From positions 23,078,150-23,142,149 of the forward strand of contig NC_080042.1 in the NCBI RefSeq assembly GCF_012489685.1: a DNA stretch of 64,000 nt. The letters run 5' to 3'. Shown here one piece after another: positions 32,235 through 44,028 of this stretch (positions within the stretch are counted from its first letter, which is position 1; each line of letters begins with the position of its first letter). This DNA is from Lotus japonicus (taxonomy: Eukaryota; Streptophyta; Magnoliopsida; Fabales; Fabaceae). Position numbers and translations under genes: made by a program. The notes beneath the pieces were generated by a model. That model ran no database searches, was not told where the DNA came from, and saw only the letters and a list, made by a program, of their open reading frames with translations.

Positions 32235-32879
32235 GTGTCGTTATGAAGTGTGTCTTTTGGTCGCAGAATCGACTTTACCTTAGGGTAAGCTTTTAGAGAC
32301 TTTAACTTCCCTAGAACACGTGGCGACGTGTCGAGTGAGGACGGAGACGTTGTTTGACTAATCATTTTGCATACATGCAACATTAAAGGGGTATTAACAC
32401 AGGACGTACTCTGGACCTCGTCGGTTTCCAAAATGGTCATAAGACCCGGAATGCCGTGAAAGAGCGTTTATAGACGTCTCTTGTAGCAGACCGAAATGGC
32501 AGACCTACGGGTTTACTGCTGATCTGGCTACCTTTGTGTGGTGTAAGAGGCACGCGGGCTGAAATGGTTCCACCGTGGCTGGTGTTAGGGCTGATCCGTT
32601 TGATGTCCATCCCTTTCCGGAATGCATGTGGTTAACTGGGTTAACCTGCATATCATTTCATGCAACATGCATACTGACTTAGTGATGAGTGTGTTTGATA
32701 CTTGTTAATTCTATTTGAGGCATGTTAACTGTGATTTATCGTCGTTTATATTCATCATGAGATATGCAACCCTAGGATGTTATCCCTAGCTTAAAGCCTA
32801 AGTGGCTATCCTATTATCTGTATCTATCCTTTCTATTATTTACATAATTCTTTGGAGTTGACCCTCGCGTCTTCTGTGT

Positions 32880-33071
32880 GTGCTTTGGCGAACAAACGCC
32901 CTTTGTCAGATGTCTTTGGCGGACTAGTTCACGACGGTTCACCCTTCGGGGGAAACTAGAGTTGGGATGCTGGAACAGGAGCGCATCGCGATAGCGAGCG
33001 GAGGACGGAGGATGTACCTAGACTTAGTCGTTCTGGATTCAGATTCGGACGACGATCACGCTAGCATGTAG
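32880..33071 (+). pseudogene. LTR-encoded conserved peptide, array copy
   Basis: Frame with ALCQMSLAD, a TAG where the relative has Trp, then FTTVHPSGETR, and an acidic end VLDSDSDDDHASM before TAG at 33069. Same block order as the 229-aa ORF at 709-1398. Repeated in LTRs 2 (about 40394-40585) and 3 (about 47083-47274). Confidence 0.45.
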
Positions 33072-33556
33072 GATTGAGTGTTAGTGTGAGCTCCTCGAGA
33101 TGGGATTAGTGTAGGAGTAGAGTCTTAGCTCTGAACATCATTTGTTTCATTCGGGACAGGGTAGTTTCCCACCTATAGCTTTTTGTGTGGTTTCGTTACG
33201 GGAATCACAGAGAGTTGGTTGGACTTAGGAGGTCTTATTTTCAGGCCATTGGGTCAGCTGATTCTCAGTTTTGAGGGATGGTGTTGCGGGCACTTCACCC
33301 TTTTCATTTGGTTTGTATATATTGCCTACGGGCGTTGCACTTTTCTTTCCGTCACTGGAGGTTACTCGTGACGAGGTTGTTACTTACAGCGGGGGCTGTT
33401 TATATATTGTATATTAGTTCTATTGCTTTTCGCTTTTGGGTTTTATTTAATTCAGTCTTGTCTTAGTTATTATCGAAAAAAAAAATATTTCACGTTTTTC
33501 CGCATTAGGTTTACTTTTGGTTACTAAAGTGACGCCACCGAAATCGGGGTGTTACA

Positions 33557-33768
33557 TTGTGGTATCAGAGCACGGTCGAGTCTTTCGGGAGTTGTTGGGG
33601 AATAGGTCTTCTGTGCTAGGTTGTGTGGCTCTGCAAAGAGTGAAAATTGATTGTCTGCAAGCGATTTTTCGCTTAAAAATTGATTGAAGTTATTGCTTAA
33701 TCATATTGTATAGTTATGGAAATGCTATCTTATGATGAGTACTAACTGTTTGTCTAACTTAACAGAAC
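33557..33768 (+). promoter_or_regulatory. Primer-binding site and leader, array unit 1
   Basis: TGGTATCAGAGC at 33560-33571, three bases after the LTR. The leader ends in TACTAAC at 33740-33746 and AACAG at 33761-33765, then AAC and the gag ATG at 33769: a consensus branch point and 3' splice acceptor. Copy 2 is at 41071-41282. Confidence 0.8.
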
Positions 33769-34962
33769 ATGGTGAACACTAACCAGTTAGCTGAGATGAT
33801 GGCCACTATGGCCCAAGCTGTGACGGCGCAAGCAAACGATAATGCCATGAGGCGTGCTGCTGAAGAAGCACGTGAACAACATCAGCGCCAGAGGGAAGTA
33901 ACTCTGGACCAGAATAAAGGCCTCAATGATTTCAGGAGGCAAAACCCACCCAGGTTCTCTGGTGGTACTGACCCAGACAAAGCGGATCTCTGGATCCAGG
34001 AGGTTGAAAAGATATTCGGCGTACTACAAACTGCTGAGGGTGCCAAAGTGGGCATGGCGACTTATCTGCTACTCGGGGATGCTGAGTACTGGTGGAAGGG
34101 CACCAGAGGAATTATGGAAGACAATCACGAGGAGATTAGCTGGAACTCATTCCGGACCGCATTCTTGGAAAAGTATTTTCCAACAAGTGCTCGGGATGAG
34201 CGAGAGTCACAATTTCTGACACTCCGTTAGGGAGGTATGTCAGTGCCGGAATTTGCTTCGAAGCTGGAATCCTTGGCGAAGCATTTCCAATTCTTTCATG
34301 ATCACGTGAATGAGCGCTATATGTGCAAGCGTTTTGTTAATGGACTGAGGCCTGATATTGAGGACTCAGTGAGACCACTGGGAATCATGCGATTCCAATC
34401 GTTAGTCGAGAAAGCCACGGAAGTAGAGCTGATGAAGAACCGGAGATTAAACCGGGCTGGGACAGGAGGGCCGATGAGGTCGGGCTCTCAAAATTTTCAG
34501 AGCAGAGAGAAATTTCAGAGCAGGGGGCCGTATCAGCGTCCTGCTGGAACAGGATTTACTTCAGGATCTTACAGACCCATGACGGGTGCTGCTGGAGGTT
34601 CCGGAGATCAGACTTTGAAGAAGGAGACGACCTGTTTCAGATGTGAGGAGCCGGGGCACTATGCCAATGCTTGTCCCGACACGAGGCCCAAATGCTACAA
34701 TTGTAACAAAATGGGGCACACTGCCGATCAGTGCAGAGCACCCAAGACGGAGCTAACCGTGAACACTGCTCGTGGAAAGCGTCCTGCGGCTAAAGCAAGA
34801 GTTTACACCATGGACGGTGAGAGAGCTGAGGGGTTTGTCAGAGGAGAGCGCAAGAACGATGGTAACTTTCTAACCATTCTTTCTCATTCTAGTATAATAT
34901 GTTCCATTTTTCTTGTAGAGTGTGCAAACACACCTATCTTACGTATATGGTTTACGCTTTGA
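33769..34962 (+). pseudogene. Chromovirus Gag (unit 1), nonsense-mutated and cut in protease
   Basis: ATG at 33769, closely related to the gag at 8554. A TAG at 34228-34230 replaces the Gln codon of TLRQG, and the same frame resumes as GGMSVPEFASK. Zinc knuckles CFRCEEPGHYANAC and CYNCNKMGHTADQC are present; in unit 1 the first has Glu where unit 2 has Gly. Similarity ends at GNFLTI, a few residues before the protease active site; beyond it the frame is unrelated. No RT, RNase H or integrase core follows. Full-length Gag would need readthrough of the TAG. Confidence 0.85.
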
Positions 34963-35241
34963 CCTTATAGTTACTACGCCTATTATGACTTTACTTTACT
35001 GTTACTCGTATTTTAGCTATAGAAGTTATACGAGGTTTAGAATGACACGCTAAGCCTAGAAAGTAGACTTCTACCGATGCGTTTAAAAGGAAGCTAGAAG
35101 CTGAAGGATGAATTTCATAGAGATTCATTATGGATAGTATACGTATGATGTCGAGGGTGTGTAGTTCCGTAGCGACATCATTGAAGATTTAACGTCAGGG
35201 TATTTGCGACCACTGGATGATAGGAACTCATTGACTGTTCC
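34963..35241. other. Noncoding internal sequence, array unit 1
   Basis: Between the gag remnant and the inserted LTR piece I see no ORF or recognisable domain. The same sequence occurs at 42477-42755 in unit 2. Confidence 0.6.
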
Positions 35242-36061
35242 TGTAAGACCCAAGTTTTTAAGTTTAGAATAAGTGGAAGAGATTTCCATTTACGATTAGG
35301 CTTGATGTATCGTGAAAGGAAACCTGAACAAGAGTTTACCAAATGAAATAAATTTATGAAGGAGAAAGTTCAGGATAAGTCAAAGGATTGTATCGAAGTC
35401 GATTTAAGTTATAGCACGACTAATATTCGCATTTAAAACCTTGGACAAGAACCTTAGGAAACAAAACTATGTTCCAGCTTTGGAACACTATAGGAATATA
35501 ATTTCCAACAAACTTCCAGCTTTGGAACACTGTAGGAATTTAGTCCAAAAATCTTTAGAGAAATATTAGAACTTCTCTTTTTCCATATATCACAATCATT
35601 TCGAGGCGAAACTCTAGGATCTACGAACGTCCGATTCCAACCATCGGAAGTTTGCCGAAACCGAATCCCTGGTTTTTCAAAACCCTAGAATTACTCGACA
35701 ATGAAGATTTTTTCTATTCAGAGCTTCAAATGAATATTCTACACGCGTACACCCATTTCTCTTGATGATTTCAATCTTTCTTCAGAAGGAAGTTTTTCAT
35801 TCCGACATCCGATGCAAAAAGCAACTTATCGGGTAAAATAGTTTTATACCGACTATGCATTAGTTGCCAAAAATACAAGGAGACCTCTTTATAGTTTTGG
35901 AATTCTTTTGCCAAAACATATCTATAAATTCACGGAGAATGACGCCGGAAAAATCAGATTCGCGAAACTTTCATTTTACCGCGTTTTGCCAACCTCTATA
36001 TATAGCCAAGAAATGAGAAAATATCACAAATTTCCACCATTTCTCTCCTTCGATATATATT
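35242..36061 (+). mobile_element. 820-bp LTR 5' fragment with target duplication GTTCC
   Basis: Starts TGTAAGACCCAAG like the array LTRs and follows them through U3 and the TATATATAG box, then ends about 60 bp downstream in a divergent AT-rich end, ATATATT, not in CA. GTTCC precedes it (35237-35241) and follows it (36062-36066). Unit 2 has the empty site (one GTTCC at 42753 or nearby), and the 825-bp length difference between the internal domains fits exactly. No coding sequence. Confidence 0.8.
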
Positions 36062-36066
36062 GTTCC

Positions 36067-37079
36067 AGTGGGCTTTTTCTAGATTTTCACCTTCGATGTA
36101 TTAGGCCTGATCAACTTAATATTGAGGGGGTGATTTTCGGAATCACAGCTGGATATGGACTTTGATAGAAGGATGTGTAAGATGACCTCGAATTGATCGA
36201 GGATTAGTCGGATTTGGGACGAAAGTTCGTGTTAAGTAATTGATTTTCTTTGGGAAGGAGTTGTCGTTGTAAGAGATGAATATTCTTTTAGGAAATGTTG
36301 GAGAGCTACAGAGCATCAGAGATCCAAACTTGGAAAAGGTTTAGGTTTTAAGTCTATTAATTCTTGTCATAAGTGTATAGGACTTGAAGTTTGTCATAAT
36401 TTGATTGGGAGATTAAGAAGTTTATCGACAAGCTGGTAATCAAGTTACAAGAAGGAAAGTGTTAGTATTAAGATGAATACTTGAAGTTATCATAGTTGGA
36501 CAAGCTACTCAGAGTCTAATAGTGAATGGAACTTGGTTATGGATTTCGGTGATGCTTGATAGAGTTAGCAAGTGAATTTTGCTCAGTTGAATAAGAATCC
36601 TATGATTAAGATTGACTTGGGGAGTTGGAAATCATGTGTGAGTAAGGGATGTAGTGGTGATAGCAGTTACGATAGTAGTTAAACCTCAGAAGGTTGGAGG
36701 ATCGGATGACGAAATGACTAGTTAAGTCCCTTGAGGTATAGTTATGATTTGATCTTCTAGAGGATAAATCTCGATTGATGCGAAGCGTTAGGGATTTCAG
36801 TAAGTGTAAACTGGTTTGAGTGAGGAAGGTTTTCAGGACGAAGACGATAATAGTGAATTGTTAGATATTAAGATGAAGGTTAGCTTATAAGTTGTTGATA
36901 AGTTAATGTTGAAGGGAATGAGTCTTGTGATGCACAAGGTATTAAGACTCAAGTTGAGCATTCACTCCGGAGCATAGAGATGTACCGAGTTACTAATCAG
37001 TATTTTGGACGAACAAAAGCAAAGGAGCAAGTGGTTAAGGTTGTGCGATTGCACGAATGCTAACAAATACTATTTCCAA
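36067..37079. other. Noncoding internal sequence, array unit 1
   Basis: A TAG/TAA-rich stretch with no gene; duplicated at about 42758-43769. Its position before the integrase tail suggests replaced or decayed pol, but I cannot show similarity to pol. Confidence 0.5.
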
Positions 37080-37320
37080 CGGAGACCCGACGCAAGTGGT
37101 CAAACCGGATAACAGAGAGTTAAAAGACGATATGTCTGTTGAGACGCCGTCGAACCAGCATTGAGGCTAGAAGAGTGAAACAATCGAAGAGAAAGCAGAG
37201 TGTTTTAGTGAAAATTTTTTGGAACAAAGACACGGACGGTGTTATATGAGAGTTAGAGGAAAAGATCAAGGAATAATATCCAGAACTATTACTGACCCTT
37301 AAGTTTCGAGGTCGAAACTT
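37080..37320 (+). pseudogene. Decayed integrase/chromodomain tail (unit 1)
   Basis: Reads GDPTQVVKPDNRELKDDMS, then NKDTDGVI, stop, ELEEKIKE, stop, YPELL, which aligns with SDPTHVIEPDNVELKEDLT and ATWELEDKIKELYPGLF of the chromovirus at 4152-5218. Several stops. The purine tract and LTR 2 follow directly. The copy in unit 2 is at about 43770-44010. Confidence 0.65.
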
Positions 37321-37339
37321 TCTTTTTGGAGAGTAGTAA

Positions 37340-40300
37340 TGTAAGACCCAAGTTTTAAGCTTATGCTAAGTGAAAAGAATCCTATTCACGATTAGGGTTG
37401 ATGTATCGTGAAGGGAAACCTGAACAAGAGTTTACCAAATGAAATAAATTTATGAAGGAGAAAGTTCAGGAAAAGTCAAAGGATTGTATCGAAGTCGATA
37501 AAAGTTATAGCACGACTAATATTCGCATTTAAAACCTAGGACAAGAACCTTAGGAAACAAAACTATGTTCCAGCTTTGGAACACTATAGGAATATAATTT
37601 CCAACAAACTTCCAGCTTTGGAACACTGTAGGAATTTAGTCCAAAAATCTTTAGAGAAATATTAGAACTTCTCTTTTTCCATATATCACAATCATTTCGA
37701 GGCGAAACTCTAGGATCTACGAACGTCCGATTCCAATCATCGGAAGTTTGCCGAAACCGAATCCCTGGTTTTTCAAAACCCTAGAATCAACCGTCAATGA
37801 AGACTTTTTCTATTCAGAGCTTCAAATGAAGATTCTACACGCGTACACCCATTTCTCTTGATGATTTCAATCTTTCTTCAGAAGGAAGTTTTCCATTCCG
37901 ACATTCGATGCAAAAAGTAACTTATCGGGTAAAATAGTTTTACACCGACTTTGCATTAGTCACCTAAAATATAAGGAGACCTCATTTTAGTTTTGGAATT
38001 CTTTCGCCAAAACCTATCTTAGAATTCACGGAGAATGACGCCGGAAAAATCAGATTCGCGAAACTTTCATTTTCCCGCGTTTTGCCAACCTCTATATATA
38101 GCCAAGAAATGAGAAAAAACAAATATCTTACCCATTTCATCCAAGGAGGCCGCGAGTTTGAGAGGAGAGGAGGAGAAGAAGATTTTGTTCAATCCTTGCT
38201 TGATCGTTGATTAATCAGTTGCTACTTCAAGGCTTCGAGGTATAGTCACTAATCCTTACCTCCGATCGCTTTTTCCATAGCTTTTCTGTAGAGTTTTCTG
38301 AGCGGATAGTTTATGGGTTTGTGCAAAACTATCCTGAATCTTTCATTTCTGATTCTAAACCTCTTCCTTATGCGCCCAAGATCACTTCTACCGGATTAGA
38401 TTTTCCGTTATGTCGCCGGAATTCCGCCGGAATCAATTTTAGCCTAAAATACCCATTTTTGGAGTTTTTGGTGTAAAGCTTCAACCTTTAGGCTGAAAAC
38501 TATCGCCTTAGCTTAGTGCTAGTAGGATTAGTTGTCATAAACGTCGTTGGTGACGTCCCTGCAAAATTTTATTTTTGGGGTTTCAGTTTTGAAAATCCTA
38601 AGTTAAAAATCATGACCAAAATACCCCTGCGACAGTTTTTGATCCGATAATTTTTCCGAGTTCAGAATACCCTTAGTTACGGCTTATGAAAGCATAGGAA
38701 CCAAGTTTGATCGAAGAAAAATCGAGTCTCCTAATTACCTAAAGTGGCCGAACCTATTAGGGGGGAGGAGGAAAATTTCCTTTTCCGAAAACTTGTCTTT
38801 CGCGCTAGATTATCGTACCTTAGAGTATAGATTACTTCGAGTAACCTTAGTAAGTATCGATAGTTTAGTTTTCGATAGATTCTGATAGTATTTCTGTGGT
38901 TTTGCTCTAAAGGTGATTTTGAGGAATTCCCAGAGGAGCAAGCCTTTGATTGTGAACAAGTGTTAGGAGATCGTCCTGGAGAATCTACAGGTGAGGGCTT
39001 CTCACTGAATCTCTAGTTAATGCTTAGGGTCGATGTTTCGACATTGTTTACTGTTTATGCACTGGAATTGTGTGTGATTGGAAAATGTTTTCTGAGGCTT
39101 CGGCTGACAATGTAGATGATTCATCTACTGAATGTTTTTGAGATTGTCTTACATGCTATGTGCTATGTGGGTAATCTAGGATGTGTGGTGCATGCTTTAT
39201 ATGCTAAGTGATAAGTGTTTATGATGCGATTTATTGATATATGACATGTTGTTGATTGTGATGATTTAAATATGCTCTGTACTGGAATCTGAGATTCTGA
39301 ATGGTGAGAATAGCGGGCAGGTCATGCCGATTTTATTTTGAGAGTTTTGAGAAAGTTTGATAGGACGAACGAGGTTCGGGCCTTAATTTTGTTTAGTGGA
39401 TCGAGACCTCCTCTGGAAGCGACTTGGGATTGGGAGATCCTGAAAATGTATAAGACTTGCGATAAGACAAAATGGAATCTATTTTATAAAGAAAATTCAT
39501 AAGACCTTAAATAACCTCAAAATCTTTAAGTAATGATAACAACCTCGAAGGAAGGCATTGGAAGTCAAATCATAGTTTTGGAAAAACGAGGAGTGTCGTC
39601 GGATCCAAGTGTTGAGTTTGTTGTTGTGCTGTTGGAGCAGCGTTTGTTGTTGTGCTGCTGGAGCAGCGTTTATTGTTGTGCTGTTGGAGCAGCGTTTGTT
39701 ATTGTGCTGTTGGAGCAGCGTTTGTTGTGGTGCTGTTGGAGCAGCTATGTGTCGTTATGAAGTGTGTCTTTTGGTCGCAGAATCGACTTTACCTTAGGGT
39801 AAGCTTTTAGAGACTTTAACTTCCCTAGAACACGTGGCGACGTGTCGAGTGAGGACGGAGACGTTGTTTGACTAATCATTTTGCATACATGCAACATTAA
39901 AGGGGTATTAACACAGGACGTACTCTGGACCTCGTCGGTTTCCAAAATGGTCATAAGACCCGGAATGCCGTGAAAGAGCGTTTATAGACGTCTCTTGTAG
40001 CAGACCGAAATGGCAGACCTACGGGTTTACTGCTGATCTGGCTACCTTTGTGTGGTGTAAGAGGCACGCGGGCTGAAATGGTTCCACCGTGGCTGGTGTT
40101 AGGGCTGATCCGTTTGATGTCCATCCCTTTCCGGAATGCATGTGGTTAACTGGGTTAACCTGCATATCATTTCATGCAACATGCATACTGACTTAGTGAT
40201 GAGTGTGTTTGATACTTGTTAATTCTATTTGAGGCATGTTAACTGTGATTTATCGTCGTTTATATTCATCATGAGATATGCAACCCTAGGATGTTATCCC

Positions 40301-41070
40301 TAGCTTAAAGCCTAAGTGGCTATCCTATTATCTGTATCTATCCTTTCTATTATTTACATAATTCTTTGGAGTTGACCCTCGCGTCTTCTGTGTGTGCTTT
40401 GGCGAACAAACGCCCTTTGTCAGATGTCTTTGGCGGACTAGTTCACGACGGTTCACCCTTCGGGGGAAACTAGAGTTGGGATGCTGGAACAGGAGCGCAT
40501 CGCGATAGCGAGCGGAGGACGGAGGATGTACCTAGACTTAGTCGTTCTGGATTCAGATTCGGACGACGATCACGCTAGCATGTAGGATTGAGTGTTAGTG
40601 TGAGCTCCTCGAGATGGGATTAGTGTAGGAGTAGAGTCTTAGCTCTGAACATCATTTGTTTCATTCGGGACAGGGTAGTTTCCCACCTATAGCTTTTTGT
40701 GTGGTTTCGTTACGGGAATCACAGAGAGTTGGTTGGACTTAGGAGGTCTTATTTTCAGGCCATTGGGTCAGCTGATTCTCAGTTTTGAGGGATGGTGTTG
40801 CGGGCACTTCACCCTTTTCATTTGGTTTGTATATATTGCCTACGGGCGTTGCACTTTTCTTTCCGTCACTGGAGGTTACTCGTGACGAGGTTGTTACTTA
40901 CAGCGGGGGCTGTTTATATATTGTATATTAGTTCTATTGCTTTTCGCTTTTGGGTTTTATTTAATTCAGTCTTGTCTTAGTTATTATCGAAAAAAAAAAT
41001 ATTTCACGTTTTTCCGCATTAGGTTTACTTTTGGTTACTAAAGTGACGCCACCGAAATCGGGGTGTTACA
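37340..41070 (+). repeat. Array LTR 2 (3731 bp)
   Basis: Same ends and length as LTR 1. By eye it differs from LTR 1 at only a handful of bases (for example near 37859, 38248, 38390 and 38492). It carries the same TATA region, donor-like site (GT at 38991), minisatellite and LTR ORF relic. It serves both as 3' LTR of unit 1 and 5' LTR of unit 2. Confidence 0.9.
39617..39748. repeat. 26-bp minisatellite, five units (LTR 2)
   Basis: Same five-unit array as at 32103-32234. Confidence 0.9.
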
Positions 41071-41282
41071 TTGTGGTATCAGAGCACGGTCGAGTCTTTC
41101 GGGAGTTGTTGGGGAATAGGTCTTCTGTGCTAGGTTGTGTGGCTCTGCAAAGAGTGAAAATTGATTGTCTGCAAGCGATTTTTCGCTTAAAAATTGATTG
41201 AAGTTATTGCTTAATCATATTGTATAGTTATGGAAATGCTATCTTATGATGAGTACTAACTGTTTGTCTAACTTAACAGAAC
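41071..41282 (+). promoter_or_regulatory. Primer-binding site and leader, array unit 2
   Basis: TGGTATCAGAGC three bases after LTR 2 and the same leader with branch-point-like TACTAAC and AACAG before the gag ATG at 41283. Confidence 0.8.
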
Positions 41283-42476
41283 ATGGTGAACACTAACCAG
41301 TTAGCTGAGATGATTGCCACTATGGCCCAAGCTGTGACGGCGCAAGCAAACGATAATGCCATGAGGCGTGCTGCTGAAGAAGCACGTGAACAACATCAGC
41401 GCCAGAGGGAAGTAACTCTGGACCAGAATAAAGGCCTCAATGATTTCAGGAGGCAAAACCCACCCAGGTTCTCTGGTGGTACTGACCCAGACAAAGCGGA
41501 TCTCTAGATCCAGGAGGTTGAAAAGATATTCGGCGTACTACAAACTGCTGAGGGTGCCAAAGTGGGCATGGCGACTTATCTGCTACTCGGGGATGCTGAG
41601 TACTGGTGGAAGGGCACCAGAGGAATTATGGAAGACAATCACGAGGAGATTAGCTGGAACTCATTCCGGACCGCATTCTTGGAAAAGTATTTTCCAACAA
41701 GTGCTCGGGATGAGCGAGAGTCACAATTTCTGACACTCCGTTAGGGAGGTATGTCAGTGCCGGAATTTGCTTCGAAGCTGGAATCCTTGGCGAAGCATTT
41801 CCAATTCTTTCATGATCACGTGAATGAGCGCTATATGTGCAAGCGTTTTGTTAATGGACTGAGGCCTGATATTGAGGACTCAGTGAGACCACTGGGAATC
41901 ATGCGATTCCAATCGTTAGTCGAGAAAGCCACGGAAGTAGAGCTGATGAAGAACCGGAGATTAAACCGGGCTGGGACAGGAGGGCCGATGAGGTCGGGCT
42001 CTCAAAATTTTCAGAGCAGAGAGAAATTTCAGAGCAGGGGGCCGTATCAGCGTCCTGCTGGAACAGGATTTACTTCAGGATCTTACAGACCCATGACGGG
42101 TGCTGCTGGAGGTTCCGGAGATCAGACTTTGAAGAAGGAGACGACCTGTTTCAGATGTGGGGAGCCGGGGCACTATGCCAATGCTTGTCCCGACACGAGG
42201 CCCAAATGCTACAATTGTAACAAAATGGGGCACACTGCCGATCAGTGCAGAGCACCCAAGACGGAGCCAACCGTGAACACTGCTCGTGGAAAGCGTCCTG
42301 CGGCTAAAGCAAGAGTTTACACCATGGACGGTGAGAGAGCTGAGGGGTTTGTCAGAGGAGAGCGCAAGAACGATGGTAACTTTCTAACCATTCTTTCTCA
42401 TTCTAGTATAATATGTTCCATTTTTCTTGTAGAGTGTGCAAACACACCTATCTTACGTATATGGTTTACGCTTTGA
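41283..42476 (+). pseudogene. Chromovirus Gag (unit 2), two nonsense codons
   Basis: Same as the unit 1 gag, including the shared TAG (41742-41744), plus a private TAG at 41505-41507 in place of the Trp codon of DLWIQE. Zinc knuckles are CFRCGEPGHYANAC and CYNCNKMGHTADQC. It ends at the same pre-protease breakpoint. The shared stop predates the duplication; the second arose afterwards. Confidence 0.85.
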
Positions 42477-44028
42477 CCTTATAGTTACTACGCCTATTAT
42501 GACTTTACTTTACTGTTACTCGTATTTTAGCTATAGAAGTTATACGAGGTTTAGAATGACACGCTAAGCCTAGAAAGTAGTCTTCTACCGATGCGTTTAA
42601 AAGGAAGCTAGAAGCTGAAGGATGAATTTCATAGAGATTCATTATGGATAGTATACGTATGATGTCGAGGGTGTGTAGTTCCGTAGCGACATCATTGAAG
42701 ATTTAACGTCAGGGTATTTGCGACCACTGGATGATAGGAACTCATTGACTGTTCCAGTGGGCTTTTTCTAGATTTTCACCTTCGATGTATTAGGCCTGAT
42801 CAACTTAATGTTGAGGGGGTGATTTTCGGAATCACAGCTGGATATGGACTTTGATAGAAGGATGTGTAAGATGAATTCGAATTGATCGAGGATTAGTCGG
42901 ATTTGGGAGGAAAGTTCGTGTTAAGTAATTGATTTTCTTTGGGAAGGAGTTGTCGATGTAAGAGATGAATATTCTTTTAGGAAATGTTGGAGAGCTACAG
43001 AGCATCAGAGATCCAAACTTGGAAAAGGTTTAGGTTTTAAGTCTATTAATTCTTGTCATAAGTGTATAGGACTTGAAGTTTGTCATAATTTGATTGGGAG
43101 ATTAAGAAGTTTATCGACAAGCTGGTAATCAAGTTACAAGAAGGAAAGTGTTAGTATTAAGATGAATACTTGAAGTTATCATAGTTGGACAAGCTACTCA
43201 GAGTCTAATAGTGAATGGAACTTGGTTATGGATTTCGGTGATGCTTGATAGAGTTAGCAAGTGAATTTTGCTCAGTTGAATAAGAATCCTATGATTAAGA
43301 TTGACTTGGGGAGTTGGAAATCATGTGTGAGTAAGGGATGTAGTGGTGATAGCAGTTACGATAGTAGTTAAACCTCAGAAGGTTGGAGGATCGGATGACG
43401 AAATGACTAGTTAAGTCCCTTGAGGTATAGTTATGATTTGATCTTCTAGAGGATAAATCTCGATTGATGCGAAGCGTTAGGGATTTCAGTAAGTGTAAAC
43501 TGGTTTGAGTGAGGAAGGTTTTGAGGACGAAGACGATAATAGTGAATTGTTAGATATTAAGATGAAGGTTAGCTTATAAGTTGTTGATAAGTTAATGTTG
43601 AAGGGAATGAGTCTTGTGATGCACAAGGTATTAAGACTCAAGTTGAGCATTCACTCCGGAGCATAGAGATGTACCGAGTTACTAATCAGTATTTTGGACG
43701 AACAAAAGCAAAGGAGCAAGTGGTTAAGGTTGTGCGATTGCACGAATGCTAACAAATACTATTTCCAACGGAGACCCGACGCAAGTGGTCAAACCGGATA
43801 ACAGAGAGTTAGAAGACGATATGTCTGTTGAGACGCCGTCGAACCAGCATTGGTGCTAGAAGAGTGAAACAATCGAAGAGAAAGCAGAGTGTTTTAGTGA
43901 AAATTATTTGGAACAAAGACACGGACGGTGTTATATGAGAGTTAGAGGAAAAGATCAAGGAATAATATCCAGAACTATTACTGACCCTTAAGTTTCGAGG
44001 TCGAAACTTTCTTTTTGGAGGGTAGTAA
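42477..44028. other. Noncoding internal sequence and integrase tail relic, array unit 2
   Basis: Matches 34963-37339 of unit 1 without the 820-bp LTR piece. Holds the empty GTTCC site near 42753 and the decayed chromodomain tail at about 43770-44010. Ends in the purine tract TTTTTGGAGGGTAGTAA before LTR 3. Confidence 0.75.

Larger units (their letters stand above)
29826..33556 (+). repeat. Array LTR 1 (3731 bp)
   Basis: TGTAAGACCCAAG to GGGGTGTTACA. TATA-like CTATATATAGCC is near 30592-30603, so U3 is about 800 bp and R/U5 about 2.9 kb. Contains a splice-donor-like ACAGGTGAGGG at 31473-31483, the 26-bp minisatellite (32103-32234) and a decayed LTR ORF (32880-33071). The short frames that read through the minisatellite are simple-repeat translations. 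Confidence 0.9.

Noticed and set aside
32019..32246. 75-codon plus-strand ORF with Leu/Cys/Trp-rich repeats, also at 39533 and 46222
   Set aside because: It is the translation of the 26-bp minisatellite; the alternative frame over the same DNA gives an equally open but different protein.
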